Assembly: GCF_002078875.1 (NCBI RefSeq)
Contig: NC_034424.1
Span: 7,915,586-7,979,585, forward strand
Source of the DNA: Numida meleagris
Taxonomy: Eukaryota; Chordata; Aves; Galliformes; Numididae
Length of the DNA: 64,000 nt
Reading direction: 5' to 3'
A program made the translations under genes and the position numbers. The notes beneath the pieces are model-generated. The model did not search any database and was not told where the DNA came from. It worked only from the letters and a program-made list of their open reading frames with translations. How positions within the stretch are numbered: position 1 is the first letter of the stretch; the number at the start of each line of letters is the position of its first letter. Positions 47,446 to 58,766 of the stretch are shown piece after piece.

Positions 47446-48714
47446 GTACGTGCCCGGCTGCCGGGGGGGGGGGCCGCCAACTTCTTCGCTCGGAAGGATT
47501 TGATTGAAGCGTGCGGACAGAATGAAATTGGCTCCGAGCGTTCCCTTTTCTTCCTGTTACCCCGTGGCCTTGCAGATAGGACTTTTGTTGTTGTTGGTTT
47601 TTTTTTTTTTTTTTTTTTTTTTTTCCCCCCCCCAAGCGCTGGGAACAGAGCTGTTCTTTGTGGGTTATTTTTCTTTTCGGAGCAGATTTTTTTTTTTTTT
47701 TTTTCTCCCCAGTCTTTCTCAGATTAACTTCTGTTTGGGTTTTTTTTTTTTTTTTTTTTTTAAAGTGATGTTCTCTGGAGCTTTCGGTCCTCGTTAACCA
47801 CAGTCTTTACTCAGCAGCGTTGATGGCAATTAGGGTTTTCAGTCGTTTTCTACCTGCCGGACCGCTGCATGGAGCCTGGGGGGGGCGGGGGGGTCCTGGG
47901 CTATGGCTGTGAGCTGCTGAATGCGCAGTGCTTTGCTTTGCTGGAGTTGTGGTGCACAGGAGGCACTGACGCTGACCGGCTCGGCGGCGCGCGGCTTTGC
48001 GCACCGGCTCCACGCTCCCATCAGATTTATTGAGGATGTGAGCTGCCCCGCGGCCCCAAGGTACTGCAGGTGGGGGCTGCCCTGGGCCGGGCCGGGCCGG
48101 GACCCCCACCCCGGGCTGTGCTGTGGGGGCTGAGCCCCGGCGGCACCCACCCTGCCGCAGTGTGTGGAGATAAGCGGTGTTTTGTTCGGGGCTCATTCTG
48201 TTGAGAAGGGGTTTAACTGTTGAAATGCTTCCTCTTTCTGGTGCGGACGCGAAGGCTGCTTTAGAAAGCGCTTTGACATGGGAGCACCGGCGGAATCCTG
48301 CTTTTATCTCAGGAAAAATGGCACTTTGCTTCATAAATGTCTTGTCTGTAGTTTCAGTGTAGCCGGTGGTGGTGTTCCTTATATAACGCTGCCCAAGGAC
48401 TGTCTGCTCTCCGTGCGCTTTGCTGTGCTCTCCTCTCCCATTACGGGTCAGATTTTCCTGCATAAAGTAAACCCCCGGGGGAATAAATCAGTGGGGTTTA
48501 TTTAAACAGACCGCAACTTTAAGGAAATGTTTGAGTTTTGGAACATCCCTCGCTATCCTCCAAGAGCGTTGTTTAAGAGCGTCGATAAGCGATTTCATAA
48601 GGCATTGCTTTGCTGCGCTGGCTCCAACCGCGGCTCGGAGCCCTCGGCGTTACCGTGTGCCGGCGAGCTGCCTGCAAACACCGTTCCTCTCTCCCTGCCT
48701 TCTCCCTTTTTCAG
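47446..48714 (+). other. Candidate NACC2 leader intron with three poly-T tracts
   Basis: If the leader exon above is right, this is intronic. It contains poly-T tracts at 47598-47624 (27, then nine C), 47687-47704 (18) and 47740-47761 (22), and a CpG-rich patch at about 47960-48150 with a GGGCC-type short repeat. The intron ends in a good pyrimidine tract and CAG at 48712-48714. Confidence 0.4.
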
Positions 48715-48753
48715 ATGTGCCCTACTTTGGATACCCCTGCATTGAATGCCTGA
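48715..48753 (+). promoter_or_regulatory. NACC2 upstream ORF at the exon edge
   Basis: The first three exon bases after the acceptor are ATG, opening a 12-codon frame that ends TGA at 48751-48753. A second, out-of-frame ATG at 48746 opens a 77-codon frame that runs to 48979 and overlaps the NACC2 start at 48777. Its context is weak. Together these should reduce initiation at the main ATG. Confidence 0.5.
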
Positions 48754-48776
48754 GGAGCTCCGGCGGATCCTGAGCC

Positions 48777-49641
48777 ATGTCGCAGATGTTGCACATAGAG
48801 ATTCCCAACTTCGGGAACACCGTGCTGGGCTGCCTGAACGAGCAGCGCCTGCTGGGGCTGTACTGCGATGTCTCCATCGTGGTGAAGGGCCAGGCCTTCA
48901 AGGCGCACCGCGCCGTGCTGGCCGCCAGCAGCCTCTACTTCCGAGACTTGTTCAGCGGGAACAGCAAAAATGCCTTTGAGCTGCCGGGGACGGTGCCCCC
49001 AGCTTGCTTCCAGCAGATCCTCTCCTTTTGCTACACCGGCAAGCTCACCATGGCGGCGAGCGAGCAGCTGGTGGTGATGTACACGGCGGGCTTCCTGCAG
49101 ATCCAGCACATCGTGGAGAAGGGGACAGACTTGATGTTCAAGGTGAGCTCACCCCACTGTGACTCTCAGACCGCCATGATCGAAGACCCCACCTCGGAGC
49201 CGCAGAGCCCCTGCAACCAGCTGCAGTCGGCCTCGGCACCCTACGTCATGTCCCCCTCCATGCCCATCCCGCTCCTCACCCGCGTCAAGCACGAGAGCCT
49301 GGAGCTGCCGCCGGCCGCGGTGCCGGGCCTACCCGCCAAGCGGCCCCTGGAGCCGGGCGCGCGCGATGGCCCCGTGGGAGCAGGCCCCGCCGCCGGCCCG
49401 TTGAAGCTGTCGCGTGTCTCCTACTACGGGGTGCCCAACCTGGCCTCCCTCCTGCCCACCGTGCAGCAGGTGCAGTACTCGCAGGGGGAGCGCACCAGCC
49501 CCGGCGCCAGCAGCATTCCCACCACTGACAGCCCCACGTCCTACCACAACGAGGAGGATGAGGAGGACGACGAGGCGTACGACACCATGGTGGAGGAGCA
49601 GTACGGGCAGATGTACATCAAGTCCTCAGGAGGCTACTCTG
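48777..49641 (+). CDS. NACC2: NACC2 coding exon 1: BTB/POZ domain and linker
   Basis: This exon encodes residues 1-288 of nucleus accumbens-associated protein 2, a BTB-BEN nuclear repressor that in mammals recruits NuRD-type corepressors. The product begins [19 protein letters not shown]. The BTB/POZ fold spans about residues 20-120, with the conserved D31, KAHRAVLAA (42-50), YFRDLF (54-59) and FCYTG (84-88). A proline-rich linker carries VKHE (170-173), a consensus SUMO site. An acidic run [13 protein letters not shown] follows at 257-269. The exon starts at acceptor 48714 and ends at donor CTCTG|GTAAGG in phase 1. The five exons join in frame to 578 codons, close to the human 587. The ATG has G at -3. 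The frame runs on into the intron to 49886. Confidence 0.97.
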
Positions 49642-52600
49642 GTAAGGAGCGCGCTCTGACCTTTGGTTTTCCGCTCTCCCCGAGGTTTTGCTCGGTCTTT
49701 CTGTGGCCAGTGCGGGTGGGTTGGGGCTGGTTGGGGGCCTGGTGGCTCTGGGGCTTTGCCTGTTTGCAGAGGGCCTGGCGCTGGGACATCCCGAGGGCGA
49801 TGGCCGCCTCCAAATGTGCGCGGTTCCACCATGCGCGGCCATGTCCTCCGGTGCCATGGGTCACCTCTGAGCTCTGCGGGGTGTGAGGCACCTTCCCCTC
49901 ATCCCGACCTTTTGAAACGAGCGGTGCAGTGTGGTTGTATCCCTTCCTCCAAACGTCATCACGTAAATCATCCCCACAGATGTTAGATGGGAACGGCCGC
50001 AGGAAGGAGCGCAGGAAAACCGCTATCCCCCTACCTGCGCTGACAGCCACTCCTTTGCCACGCCTGCCTGGTGCACTGTAGTCAAGCAGGGAAAAGTCAG
50101 CAGGGACTTGGGGTCTGGCTGATCCAATGTTATTGCTGCATGAAAGCAACCACATCCATGACTCCTAGCAGCGGTGATGCTGTTCCACCATCAGAAATAT
50201 CTGCTGAGTGAAGGACCCTCTAAACCTCTCCGCTGTGTCCCCACCGCGGTGCCAGGGGACAGGGACAGGCTCTCTGCAGGCACGGGGCTGCGCCAGCAGC
50301 CTCCCCTCTGATGCTGGGCTCAAGCTGAGCCGAATTCAGGCTGCTTTCCTCCATGCCGGGTTTGTTTTTATTTTGTTTTGTGTTTTCTCACTGTAGAGCG
50401 CGCAGCGAGTAATATGGGCTTGTCCTCAGCGCTGAGCGCTCGGAGCATTATTCTTCAGAGAAATGGGATTATAGCCTTGTGTGCCGTGTTTGCCTTTCGC
50501 CGTCATGGGGCCAGTGTATAGAGAGCAGCAGAACAAAACCCATCCCGCAGGCCGCCGGGAGCCTGGGGCAGGGCTCACGCTGCTGTGCCGAGCCGCTCTG
50601 AGCGATGCTCCGAGGCCTGGGAGCATTCCTGGGCATCCCTGAGCCCCTCGGTGTGCGTGGAGCGGGGCGTCCCCGTGGGGAGAGGCTCTGCTGCTTTTTG
50701 TGGGGCTGTTAGGATGGAGGTGGGAGCTGTGCCCTGTGCCAGGCTGCACTGCCCTCAATTTCTGCTAAAACCTCTCTTCCGCAGCCGTGCGTTTCGAGGG
50801 AGTTTCCTGTTTTAATGAAGCCAGCTCTGGGATCGGGCTTCCCGGAAAACGGGGCACGCAAAAAAAAGAGATAAAAAAAAAACCAAAACCCGAAGCTATT
50901 CCGTTACGGTCGGGACTGGTAGGGCTAACTGTGCTTTAATTACTCGGGATAAACCATACCCTCAAAAGGTGCAGAATAATAAAACCGTAAGATGGAAGAG
51001 AGCGAGCCGGCTAATCCCGCTGCTGGCATGGAGCTCCCGCAGCCTCACAAAGGCCGGGGGGAGGGGGCAGCCGCTTCAAACAGATTGCCAGGGTTTCCAG
51101 GAGCCCCGTTTGGAAAAACAAAAACAAAGCGAAGCAGAGCACGGCACATCAAGCCCCGGATTTCGGGAATTTTTTTTTTTTTTTTTCCTTCCCGTATTTC
51201 TGTGCTTTGCCCCCACCCAGCGATGCTCTGCTGGGGCGGCCCTGATGGCAGCGTTGCCCGGAGCTTAGCACTGAGCCCCGAACTCATGCTTATTTGCCCA
51301 CATCCAGCCCCGTTCTACGCTCAGAAGCGATCCCCGCAGCCGGGCTCTGAGATGTGCACCACGACCTTGGCAAAGGGCTTTGCTGGGAGGAGAGGAGCGG
51401 GACGCAGCCCCGCTCCGTGCTGGGAATCTGCAGGGTGAACCAGAGGAAAATCCCTGGGACGCGGGGAAGGAGCTGCAGAGGGGCACGAGGACAGGTGCGC
51501 AGCTGGACCGCCGCGATGGCAGCGCCGCAGTGAAGTGCCTTGTTCCATCCGTTGCTCCGGATGCGGAGCTGCTGAGGCTCAATGAGGTTCCTAACATCTG
51601 AGCGGAGAAACGCGCAACTTGAGGAGACGTTAAACAAAAGCAAAAGTATTTTTATCCCTAATTACAGCGCCGTGGGCCTGCTCTGAAGTGGGCTGCGGCA
51701 GGACGTGCAGATGCACGCTGCTCTGCGCGCTGCTCCCCGCTCCCCGCTCGCAGCTGCGGCACGCTGACGCCGACGGGAAGCAGCGGGGTTGTGCGAGGTG
51801 AGGGTCCGACCCCTCCGCCCGCCGCTGCTTTTGGGGAGGGGGTGGAAATCTGGATGCAGCAAAGCACCGGGATGGCAAAAGGCTGGGCTTGGAAGTGATG
51901 AAATCCCGCACTGACAGGAGTGCCCGTCATTAAAAATTCATCTAAAATAGCCATTACGGAAGAGTTGTGGTAATTAGCTGAGAGAATAGTTTTCTCTCCT
52001 GGCCTCTGATTCCTGACAGTGAGGAAGGAGGGCACGGAGCAGCCCGGGATCTGCAGTGAGCGGCCCCGACCGCTGCCACCCGCAGCCAGCAGGAGCAGTG
52101 TGAGTGGTGGGGCTGGGCAGGAGGATGCTGCCTGCAAGGGGTTGAGGCATCTTGTAGGGACGGAGGGGTCCGTAGGGCAGCCCCTGCCCTTTAGCCAGAG
52201 CCTTCCCCCTGGCTTTTTCATGGGGGCTGTGGATGCACGCACCCTGTGCCCCAGGTCAGGCACCACTGCCCTTTTTAGGCATTGAACTCATTGCAGTTTC
52301 CCTCCCGTAAAGCACAGATGTTTAATTTTAGGCTGGCAGATGTTTCACTCCTGGCTGAGGTCTGCGGCGAGGCAAGATAGGGGTATTTATAAAGCAGTAA
52401 TATTTTTCCTATACTAATTCCAGATTACCTCCCTGTATAAATAGGTCACAAATCAAATCTCCGCATTCTAGCAGTTGTTATACACGTCCCGTTGGTGCAA
52501 TGTAAACCAGTGCGGGCAGGGCTGTGCTGCTCCGTGGGCTGGGTGTGCTGTGCCAGCTCAGCCTGGGCATGCTGCAGTGGAGTGGGCCCGTGGCCTGCAG

Positions 52601-54542
52601 GGTGGGAGCTCATGGGGTACAGCTGCTTGGAGAGAAACTTCTCGGGAGAGAGCAAGAAAATGATCCGTGTGTCGGCACAGAGCAGATAGAGGTGATTTTG
52701 TAGCCGTGGGCTTGGGACTGGTGGCTTCCCATTGCAGCCCTGCGCCCGGGCGCTTCCCACTGCAGTGCTCACTGCTGCATCCTCACAAGTTGCAGATGCA
52801 AAATGCAATCCGTGCCTGGCGTGCAGCTCTCTCTGCTTCCTCTGCAGCGCTTCCTGCTCCCCTGGCCAGGGTGGGCTCGGTCCTGGCAGAGCTGCCCCAA
52901 ACAATGCCTGGCATTGTTCGCGTTGGAAGGAGCTGCTGCCCTCTGAAGATCCACATTAATTAGCAGCGAATACTGTCCTGTTCTCCCGAGCACAGCGGCC
53001 AAACAGAGTTGCTTTCTTTGAGAACATGGGAGCAAAGTGTCCCTTGTGCCCTGCGTCTTTACATAACTGTTCTGCGCGGTGCCGGCCGCCTGCTGGGAGC
53101 GGTCCCGAACCTCCCAGGGCTTGTTGGTGGCATTGAGTTTGTGCTCGTGTCGCATCGAGACCCATCCCAAAAATGAGTTGTGCTCATGTGTAAGGAGGAG
53201 CTGGTAGAAAGCAGGACAGGTGTGACCAAAGTGTATTAGTGGATTGGGTCATCCTCGGTGGTTTTGGCCCAAATTTGGGGTTTTCTATAAAGGATTTGTT
53301 TTCACTGGTCTTTGTTTCACGTTAACTTCTCCGTGGCTCAGTGTGTGCGAGGTGCAGTGTCTCTGAAAGCAAAGAACACTTTGCATGGCAGCGTTGGCGC
53401 TGACTCCCCAGTGCGGTGTCCGTGCATTCACCTCTGTTCCTGAGAGCTGTTCTTCCTTCAGGACCCAGCTCAGGCACCAAACTCTTTGAAATCCCTTCAA
53501 GAAGTGCTAATGCAGCACGAGCTCTGCTCTCCTGCACGCCCTGTTATTGCCTCCTTAGGACCACGTTTACCCCAGATTTGTTTTTTTAGAGGAGATTGGT
53601 GTATGAGCAGTGGTAGAAGGGGGTCTGTCCCACCTGCTGCAGGGGCTGGCTGCTGCACTGCTTGCACAAAGATGTGGCCAGGTGCAGCTGCACGGGGACA
53701 TGGCATGTGCAGAGCATTGCTGAGGGGTGGCTGGGGTCTACAAAGCCCTTGAGGCACAGGTAGCACGGTGAGCACCAGCCCCATGCCGGACCCCTGCCTG
53801 CCAGCTGCTGCTTCAGGGCTGTGTGGGAGCATAGAAAGCTGTGGGTGAGTGCTGGCTTCGGGTGTGTTTGTGCTGTGCTCGGCCAGCTGTGTGCTGCCCC
53901 TTATTTTTGGGGTGCAGCAGAAGTGCAGCAGTCCCTTCTGTTCCTGCCTGCACACTGCGAGCGCGGCTCTGCCATGGTGTAGAAAGGCACAAGGCTGAAA
54001 GCAGAAATGTGGCTGTTCTGCTGCTGCTGGTCCCGAATCAGGCAGCAAAGTGCTGTGCTGGGATGGGAGGAACGTGGTGGGGCAGTGGCTCAGCCCCACA
54101 CGCTGCAGGGCCACCAGGTGTGCCCTTGCCCTCAGAATAGGTCTGCAAACGTGGCTGTTGTATGTGGAGGAGGTAAATGTGACTTCAGCAGGAGGAACAT
54201 GAGGAGAAGCAGTGAGGGTACCGAAGGAGGTACTGTCGAATTTGGGTGATCTGTCGCCTGTTCCAGAGCCTGCTGCTGGGCTGCCATCCCACCCCGTGGG
54301 TGCCGGGGGAAGCCACGTCCGCGTACATGCCCCACTTGCAGGCTGGGGGCAGCTGTGCAGAGCTGCCTGCCCCCACAGAGGAGTCACCTGGAGGCAGGAG
54401 GAGCGTGGCTGGGTGCAGGAGCCCTCCATGGCACCGAGCTCCACTGCAGGCCGGGCTGCTCCCATCCAGGGCCTTCCTGGAGAAGCTGCACCGCGCCCTC
54501 CTCGTGACACCACGTTCATCTTTTTCCCTTTTAATTTTGAAG
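49642..54542 (+). other. NACC2 intron 1
   Basis: A 4.9 kb intron between donor 49642 and acceptor 54542 (TTTTGAAG). The coding frame stays open for 81 codons into it, to a TGA at 49884-49886, and an AATAAA lies at 50978-50983. An AT-rich block at about 52300-52460 may be regulatory. A 340-codon minus-strand frame at 53497-54519 has no recognisable domain and is taken as chance. Confidence 0.9.
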
Positions 54543-54710
54543 TTGCTCAAGAAAAGCCGGAGCAGATCCCGCTGGAGAACCGCTCGTGCGTCCTCATCCG
54601 CCGGGATCTGGTTGCCCTCCCCGCCAGTCTCATCAGCCAGATCGGGTACCGCTGCCACCCGAAGCTCTACTCCGAGGGGGACCCTGGGGAGAAGCTCGAG
54701 CTCGTCGCAG
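54543..54710 (+). CDS. NACC2: NACC2 coding exon 2
   Basis: This exon encodes residues 289-344. After the split valine codon it reads [20 protein letters not shown], then a segment ending [16 protein letters not shown] that matches the mammalian protein almost exactly. It leads into the BEN domain. The acceptor is CCTTTTAATTTTGAAG| and the donor is GTCGCAG|GTAACG, both phase 1. Exon length is 168 nt, a multiple of three, so skipping would keep the frame. An upstream open frame in the intron is not exonic. Confidence 0.96.
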
Positions 54711-54847
54711 GTAACGAGGGGCAGCGCCTCCTGGCTTGGGAACTGCTGGAGACCCCTGCTGCTGTCCTGCCTGAAACGTGTTCTTCCTCTTGTAGGAGCC
54801 GTGCGTGCCCTTGCTTTGTCTTTCTGGATTATTCATCGCCGATCATC

Positions 54848-54878
<31 letters not shown>

Positions 54879-56371
54879 TTCTAAGTTTCCTTTAATTTGC
54901 TGATAGAAAAATGTGTCATTAACAGGATTTATTCAATTGAATTAATTTAGCATTTTAATTGAATTCTGCAGCTTGTGTTCTTCCTGATTGGTGTGGGCTG
55001 CATGGCAATTGTATTTTGATTTAGACGCACAGATCTTTTTTTAAAAAAAATAATAATAATTCATCAGACTAAAAGATTTACAAAGCGACAGGAGTGAAAT
55101 GGGTGCTGGTGAGCAGGCTTTGAAAAACCCATGAACAAACTGGGGGTGTTTCAAGCTGCCGAGCGCCGCAGTCGGGAGGAAGAGGAGTGAGCATTGCTTG
55201 GATCTTTCCCCCATCCTTGTTTTCAGTGCGGTGGGAAACACGCAGTAAGTGGGGACCTGGCTGCTTCCCAGCACTGGGCTGTGGCCCCGCAGGGTGCAGG
55301 ATGGAGCCCTTGAGCTGCTGCCATGGGTCCGTATTGCAGAGGCCGCTGCATGGCTGCAGTGCACGGACCTGATTCCAGCCCCACGAGCCGTGGGCTGCTG
55401 CGCTTTCCTCGTGCTGCAGAGCCCCATGATGCAGAATGAGCTGCTCCCCACCCTGGCTTGCTGCACTGGGGTGAAGTGACCCACGCACTGCGCCCCTGCT
55501 GAAGGATGCTCTGTGCTCCTTCGTCTGTGCCCGACTGTCTCTGGGCTGGAGCAGGATTGTGGCCGTGCTTTGCAGTGGGGCTGGTGGCAGCCAGGGCTGC
55601 GCAGGGGGCAGGCAGGAGCCATAGTGACATGGGATCTGGAATATGCATTTTGTGCCCATTTGCATTTTAGGTGAGACTTCCTAAAAACACGGAGCGGTGC
55701 GGGGTATTCTCACGGTGCGAGCTGCACGCCGGCTCGGGGCAGCTCGGCTTCACTGACATTTTTCCATCTGGAAAAAGAGGAGATGAATGTCTGTGCCCCA
55801 CAGCGGCTGCCTGGGCTATTTTCCCTCTGCCGAAGCGGAGCTGCCCGTGGCAGCGCCCAGTGTTCCCTCTGCTGGTTCATCCCCTGCCCCCGCCCCGCAT
55901 CCTTCGGCACGCGCCTGCGGGACCCCCCCCCAGCGTTTCCCTTTGTCTCACATTTTCCTGCCGCCGCGGATTCTGCAAACTTCAGCAGCTCTGACTGCGC
56001 GGCCTTAAGCCAGCCTTGCGACGGTGGCAGTAAATCCGATGGGCGGACGCGGCGTGCGGAGCCGCTCTGACATCCAGAGCTGCACTCGCCCATTTCCAGC
56101 TGCTTTTGTCCATGAAATCTGGGCTCCGGGCACTGCCCTGCAAACCTAGGAGGGATTCTATTCCCTCAGTGGGTGTTTTAATACCTTGAGAGCGAAGGGT
56201 GTCCTTCTTGCTGCGCTGGATGGGAATTCTGCTCTCATTTTAGTTGTGTTCTGCACTCTTTCAATCGAGAAAAGAAAGAGCCCTTCCTGCAGGCGCCGCC
56301 CGTTGCCGGGGTCTCCCAGCCCTGCAGCGCGGTGCAGCCCCTGCTCACCACGAGTTCTCCCTCTCTTCCAG
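54711..56371 (+). other. NACC2 intron 2
   Basis: A 1.66 kb intron. It contains a poly-T/poly-A junction at about 54847-54878 and an AT-rich block at 54890-55080 with the perfect palindrome ATTCAATTGAAT (54931-54942). An inverted octamer ATTTGCAT is at 55658-55665. A CpG-rich stretch lies at about 55830-56060. No further exon is seen. Confidence 0.9.
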
Positions 56372-56477
56372 GCTCAGGTGTTTACATCACGCGGGGGCAG
56401 CTGATGAATTGCCACTTATGCGCCGGTGTCAAACACAAGGTCCTCCTGCGACGTCTCCTGGCCACGTTCTTCGATCG
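56372..56477 (+). CDS. NACC2: NACC2 coding exon 3: start of BEN domain
   Basis: This exon encodes residues 345-380 and begins the BEN domain, a DNA- and protein-binding fold found in NACC1/NACC2 and other chromatin factors. The text reads [20 protein letters not shown] and then [15 protein letters not shown]. The acceptor is TCTCTTCCAG|GCTCAG and the donor is GATCG|GTACGT. The upstream junction is phase 1 and the downstream one phase 2. The reading past the donor (to about 56688) is an open intronic continuation without family similarity. Confidence 0.96.
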
Positions 56478-56713
56478 GTACGTCAAGCTCCCCGAGGGAC
56501 CCCGCGTATTTTCTGGTGTTTTAAGTGTGATGATGTGTGAGCATGTCGTCCTCGGGGCACGCTGCACTTGTGTGCCTGAAGCCGAACACCAGATTTTCCA
56601 ATTCTTTGCCTTAATACCTCCCATCTCGCTGCCCCTCCTCGCACTGAAGGCGCTGTGTCTCCCGGTGGGCTTTGTGTGCCCGGTGTGAGGGTGTTGCTTT
56701 GCCTTTCCTGCAG
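56478..56713 (+). other. NACC2 intron 3 (236 bp)
   Basis: A short intron between donor GTACGT at 56478 and acceptor CTTTCCTGCAG ending at 56713. Its frame is open for much of its length, but the residues show no BEN similarity. Retention would disrupt the domain. Confidence 0.93.
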
Positions 56714-56811
56714 GAACACCCTTGCCAACAGCTGCGGAACCGGAATCCGCTCCTCCACGAGCGATCCCAGCAGGAAACCCCTGGACAGCAGAGTCCTGAA
56801 CGCCGTGAAAC
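56714..56811 (+). CDS. NACC2: NACC2 coding exon 4: BEN domain
   Basis: A 98-nt exon encoding residues 380-413, reading [18 protein letters not shown] and then [14 protein letters not shown]. It is the middle of the BEN domain and effectively identical to the mammalian protein. Acceptor CCTGCAG|GAACAC continues phase 2, and donor GTGAAAC|GTAAGG leaves phase 1. Skipping this exon would frameshift. Confidence 0.96.
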
Positions 56812-57819
56812 GTAAGGAGAGGGGTTTGCTGCTGCTGGGGTGGAACTGCATGCCGAGAGCAAAACCTGAGCAGGGAAGGCCATCTCTGTTGCGCTGCAAT
56901 GGGGAGCGTGTGGTGAAATTAGGTGACAGGGAAATTGATTTTATAATGTCAGGTTTTTCGGTCTGAATTTAATTTTTTGTTTGGCAGCGTCTTAATAGGA
57001 AGCATCATCGCTACTTGACTGTTTCACTGCGTTTTAAAACGTCAATTTCGCAGTTAATTACGGGGTGCTCTAAGAAGGAAATCAAAATGATGGCTTTTGG
57101 CAGCACTCAGAGCTGGATACCGCCGGACCGGGTCTCGGTGCCCTGGCTTTCATGCCCTGGGCTGTCTGAGGCTGAGCCCCGGGGGGTTTGGCTGCTGACC
57201 CTCGGCAGGGAGCTGCCCTTGGCACCGCGCTGCCCATCCCGCCTGCGCTTGGTGCACGGTGCAGAGCAAGGGTTCTGTCACCCCGCTGGAGTCTGCGTGG
57301 CAGATCTTGCTGTAAATATCATGCTGAGCTCTGCAGAGAGGGACGGAGCGGTGAATGTTCAGCACACAGAGACAGAAGCACTGCAGGGGCTGCTGCCCCG
57401 GTGCGCTGCTCTCACAGCTCTGGCCGGGCAGGCAGTGCCCCAGCCGAGCTTTGCTGTTGTGTATCGGGGCACAGGATGATTTTTTAGGTGTTTCGCAGGG
57501 AAATATCCAGTGCGCGAGCTATAGTTGATCGTTATTCATCATAGGTTTTGCTCCATAACATCAGAGCCATTGGTGGATCCACTGGTGGGTTCCTCCCAGG
57601 CTGGTGGCTGGGAGCCTGCTACCCCAGGGCTCGATCCCTCTCCAGCCCCCCACCTCCATGCCCCTCCCGTGCCCCCCATCTGCCCATCCCTCGGGCTGAG
57701 GAGCGCTGTTCTCGGTGTCGCAGGGAGCTCTGACACCCGGCCAAGCACCGTGCTGCATCGGGGCCTGGCGCCGCTGCCTGCCCGCCCGCCCTCAGCGCTG
57801 TGTATCCCTGTCTTTGCAG
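56812..57819 (+). other. NACC2 intron 4
   Basis: A 1.0 kb intron ending in a good acceptor, ATCCCTGTCTTTGCAG. Open frames from 57525 run into exon 5 only because the intron end happens to lack stops. No other gene is seen. Confidence 0.92.
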
Positions 57820-58319
57820 TGTATTGTCAGAATTTTGCCCCAAGCTTTAAGGAAAGCGAGATGAATGTCATAGCGGCCGATATGTGCACCAACGCCCGCC
57901 GGGTCCGCAAGCGCTGGCTCCCGAAGATCAAGTCCATGCTGCCCGAGGGGATGGAGATGTACCGCACGGTGATGGGCTCCACCACAAACAGCGTCCCCCT
58001 GGATCCCGAATTCCAGCCCGGTTCTGCTCAGGTCTTTGAGCAGCAAATCTATGCAGAAAGGAGGAGCGATTCAGGAACGATAGTAGCCCTGAGAACTAAC
58101 ACAGTGAGCGTCGATCTGAGCAATGGATCCAGCCAGTCCTTCGAACAGAGCGAGGATGCCGAGGGCGCTGGCTCCGTCATACAGGAGGCGGCTGCCACAG
58201 ATGCCATGGCATCGGATACCCAAAGCACTCCCCAACCTTTCGAACAGGGCTCGGGCCCCTCCAGCCGGCCCGAAACTCCGGTGAGAAGACAGGATGGTAC
58301 TTACGGAGGGACTTTATAG
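57820..58319 (+). CDS. NACC2: NACC2 terminal coding exon: end of BEN domain and C-terminal tail
   Basis: This exon encodes residues 413-578 with stop TAG at 58317-58319. It starts [20 protein letters not shown] and completes the BEN domain near residue 446 with the basic [12 protein letters not shown] segment. The tail beyond about 455 is low-complexity and acidic/polar, ending GTYGGTL as in mammals. It carries a Q-x-F-E-Q motif three times, at 483-487, 518-522 and 551-555, about 34 residues apart. The acceptor is TCTTTGCAG. No frameshift or missing residue is apparent. The tail is the least conserved part relative to human. Confidence 0.96.
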
Positions 58320-58660
58320 AGAGAGCAAACGTTTTGTGACCTATAAGGGATCTGTAATACTAAAGCTGCTTGCATGCATTACTAATACAAAACAAAAATG
58401 TGATCAAGCCACTTACCTACTGAACTGCTACTGTTGCCTGAAAAAAATGTGATTTTTATTCTGCTTGTATTTAAAATTTATGAAGGAAATAATCGCATTC
58501 GTTATACTGTAAACGAGAGGTCTGTGGCGACCTACTTAAAGAAAGAAAAAAATATTGGGCTCCTTTTTTTGATATTCCTGAGGTTAGTCTATGCGATTGT
58601 AGCTTTTTTTTTTCTTTCTTTCTTCCTTTTTTTTTTTTCCTTTTATTTTTTCCTTTTTTT

Positions 58661-58766
58661 NNNNNNNNNNNNNNNNNNNNNNNNNNNNNNNNNNNNNNNN
58701 NNNNNNNNNNNNNNNNNNNNNNNNNNNNNNNNNNNNNNNNNNNNNNNNNNNNNNNNNNNNNNNNNN
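58661..58766. other. Assembly gap (106 N)
   Basis: The gap follows a long T/C-rich run (58606-58660) in the NACC2 3' UTR, a probable polymerase-slippage site. Confidence 0.99.

Noticed and set aside
48711..49109. 132-codon antisense frame over the BTB exon
   Set aside because: A shadow of a GC-rich conserved coding exon on the opposite strand, with no domain of its own.
52900..52960. CR1-like word TTGGAAGGAGCTGC
   Set aside because: Only a dozen bases match and the rest does not follow the CR1 order.
53497..54519. 340-codon minus-strand frame in NACC2 intron 1
   Set aside because: No recognisable domain, many overlapping frames, GC-rich intron. Comparable frames occur throughout the window.
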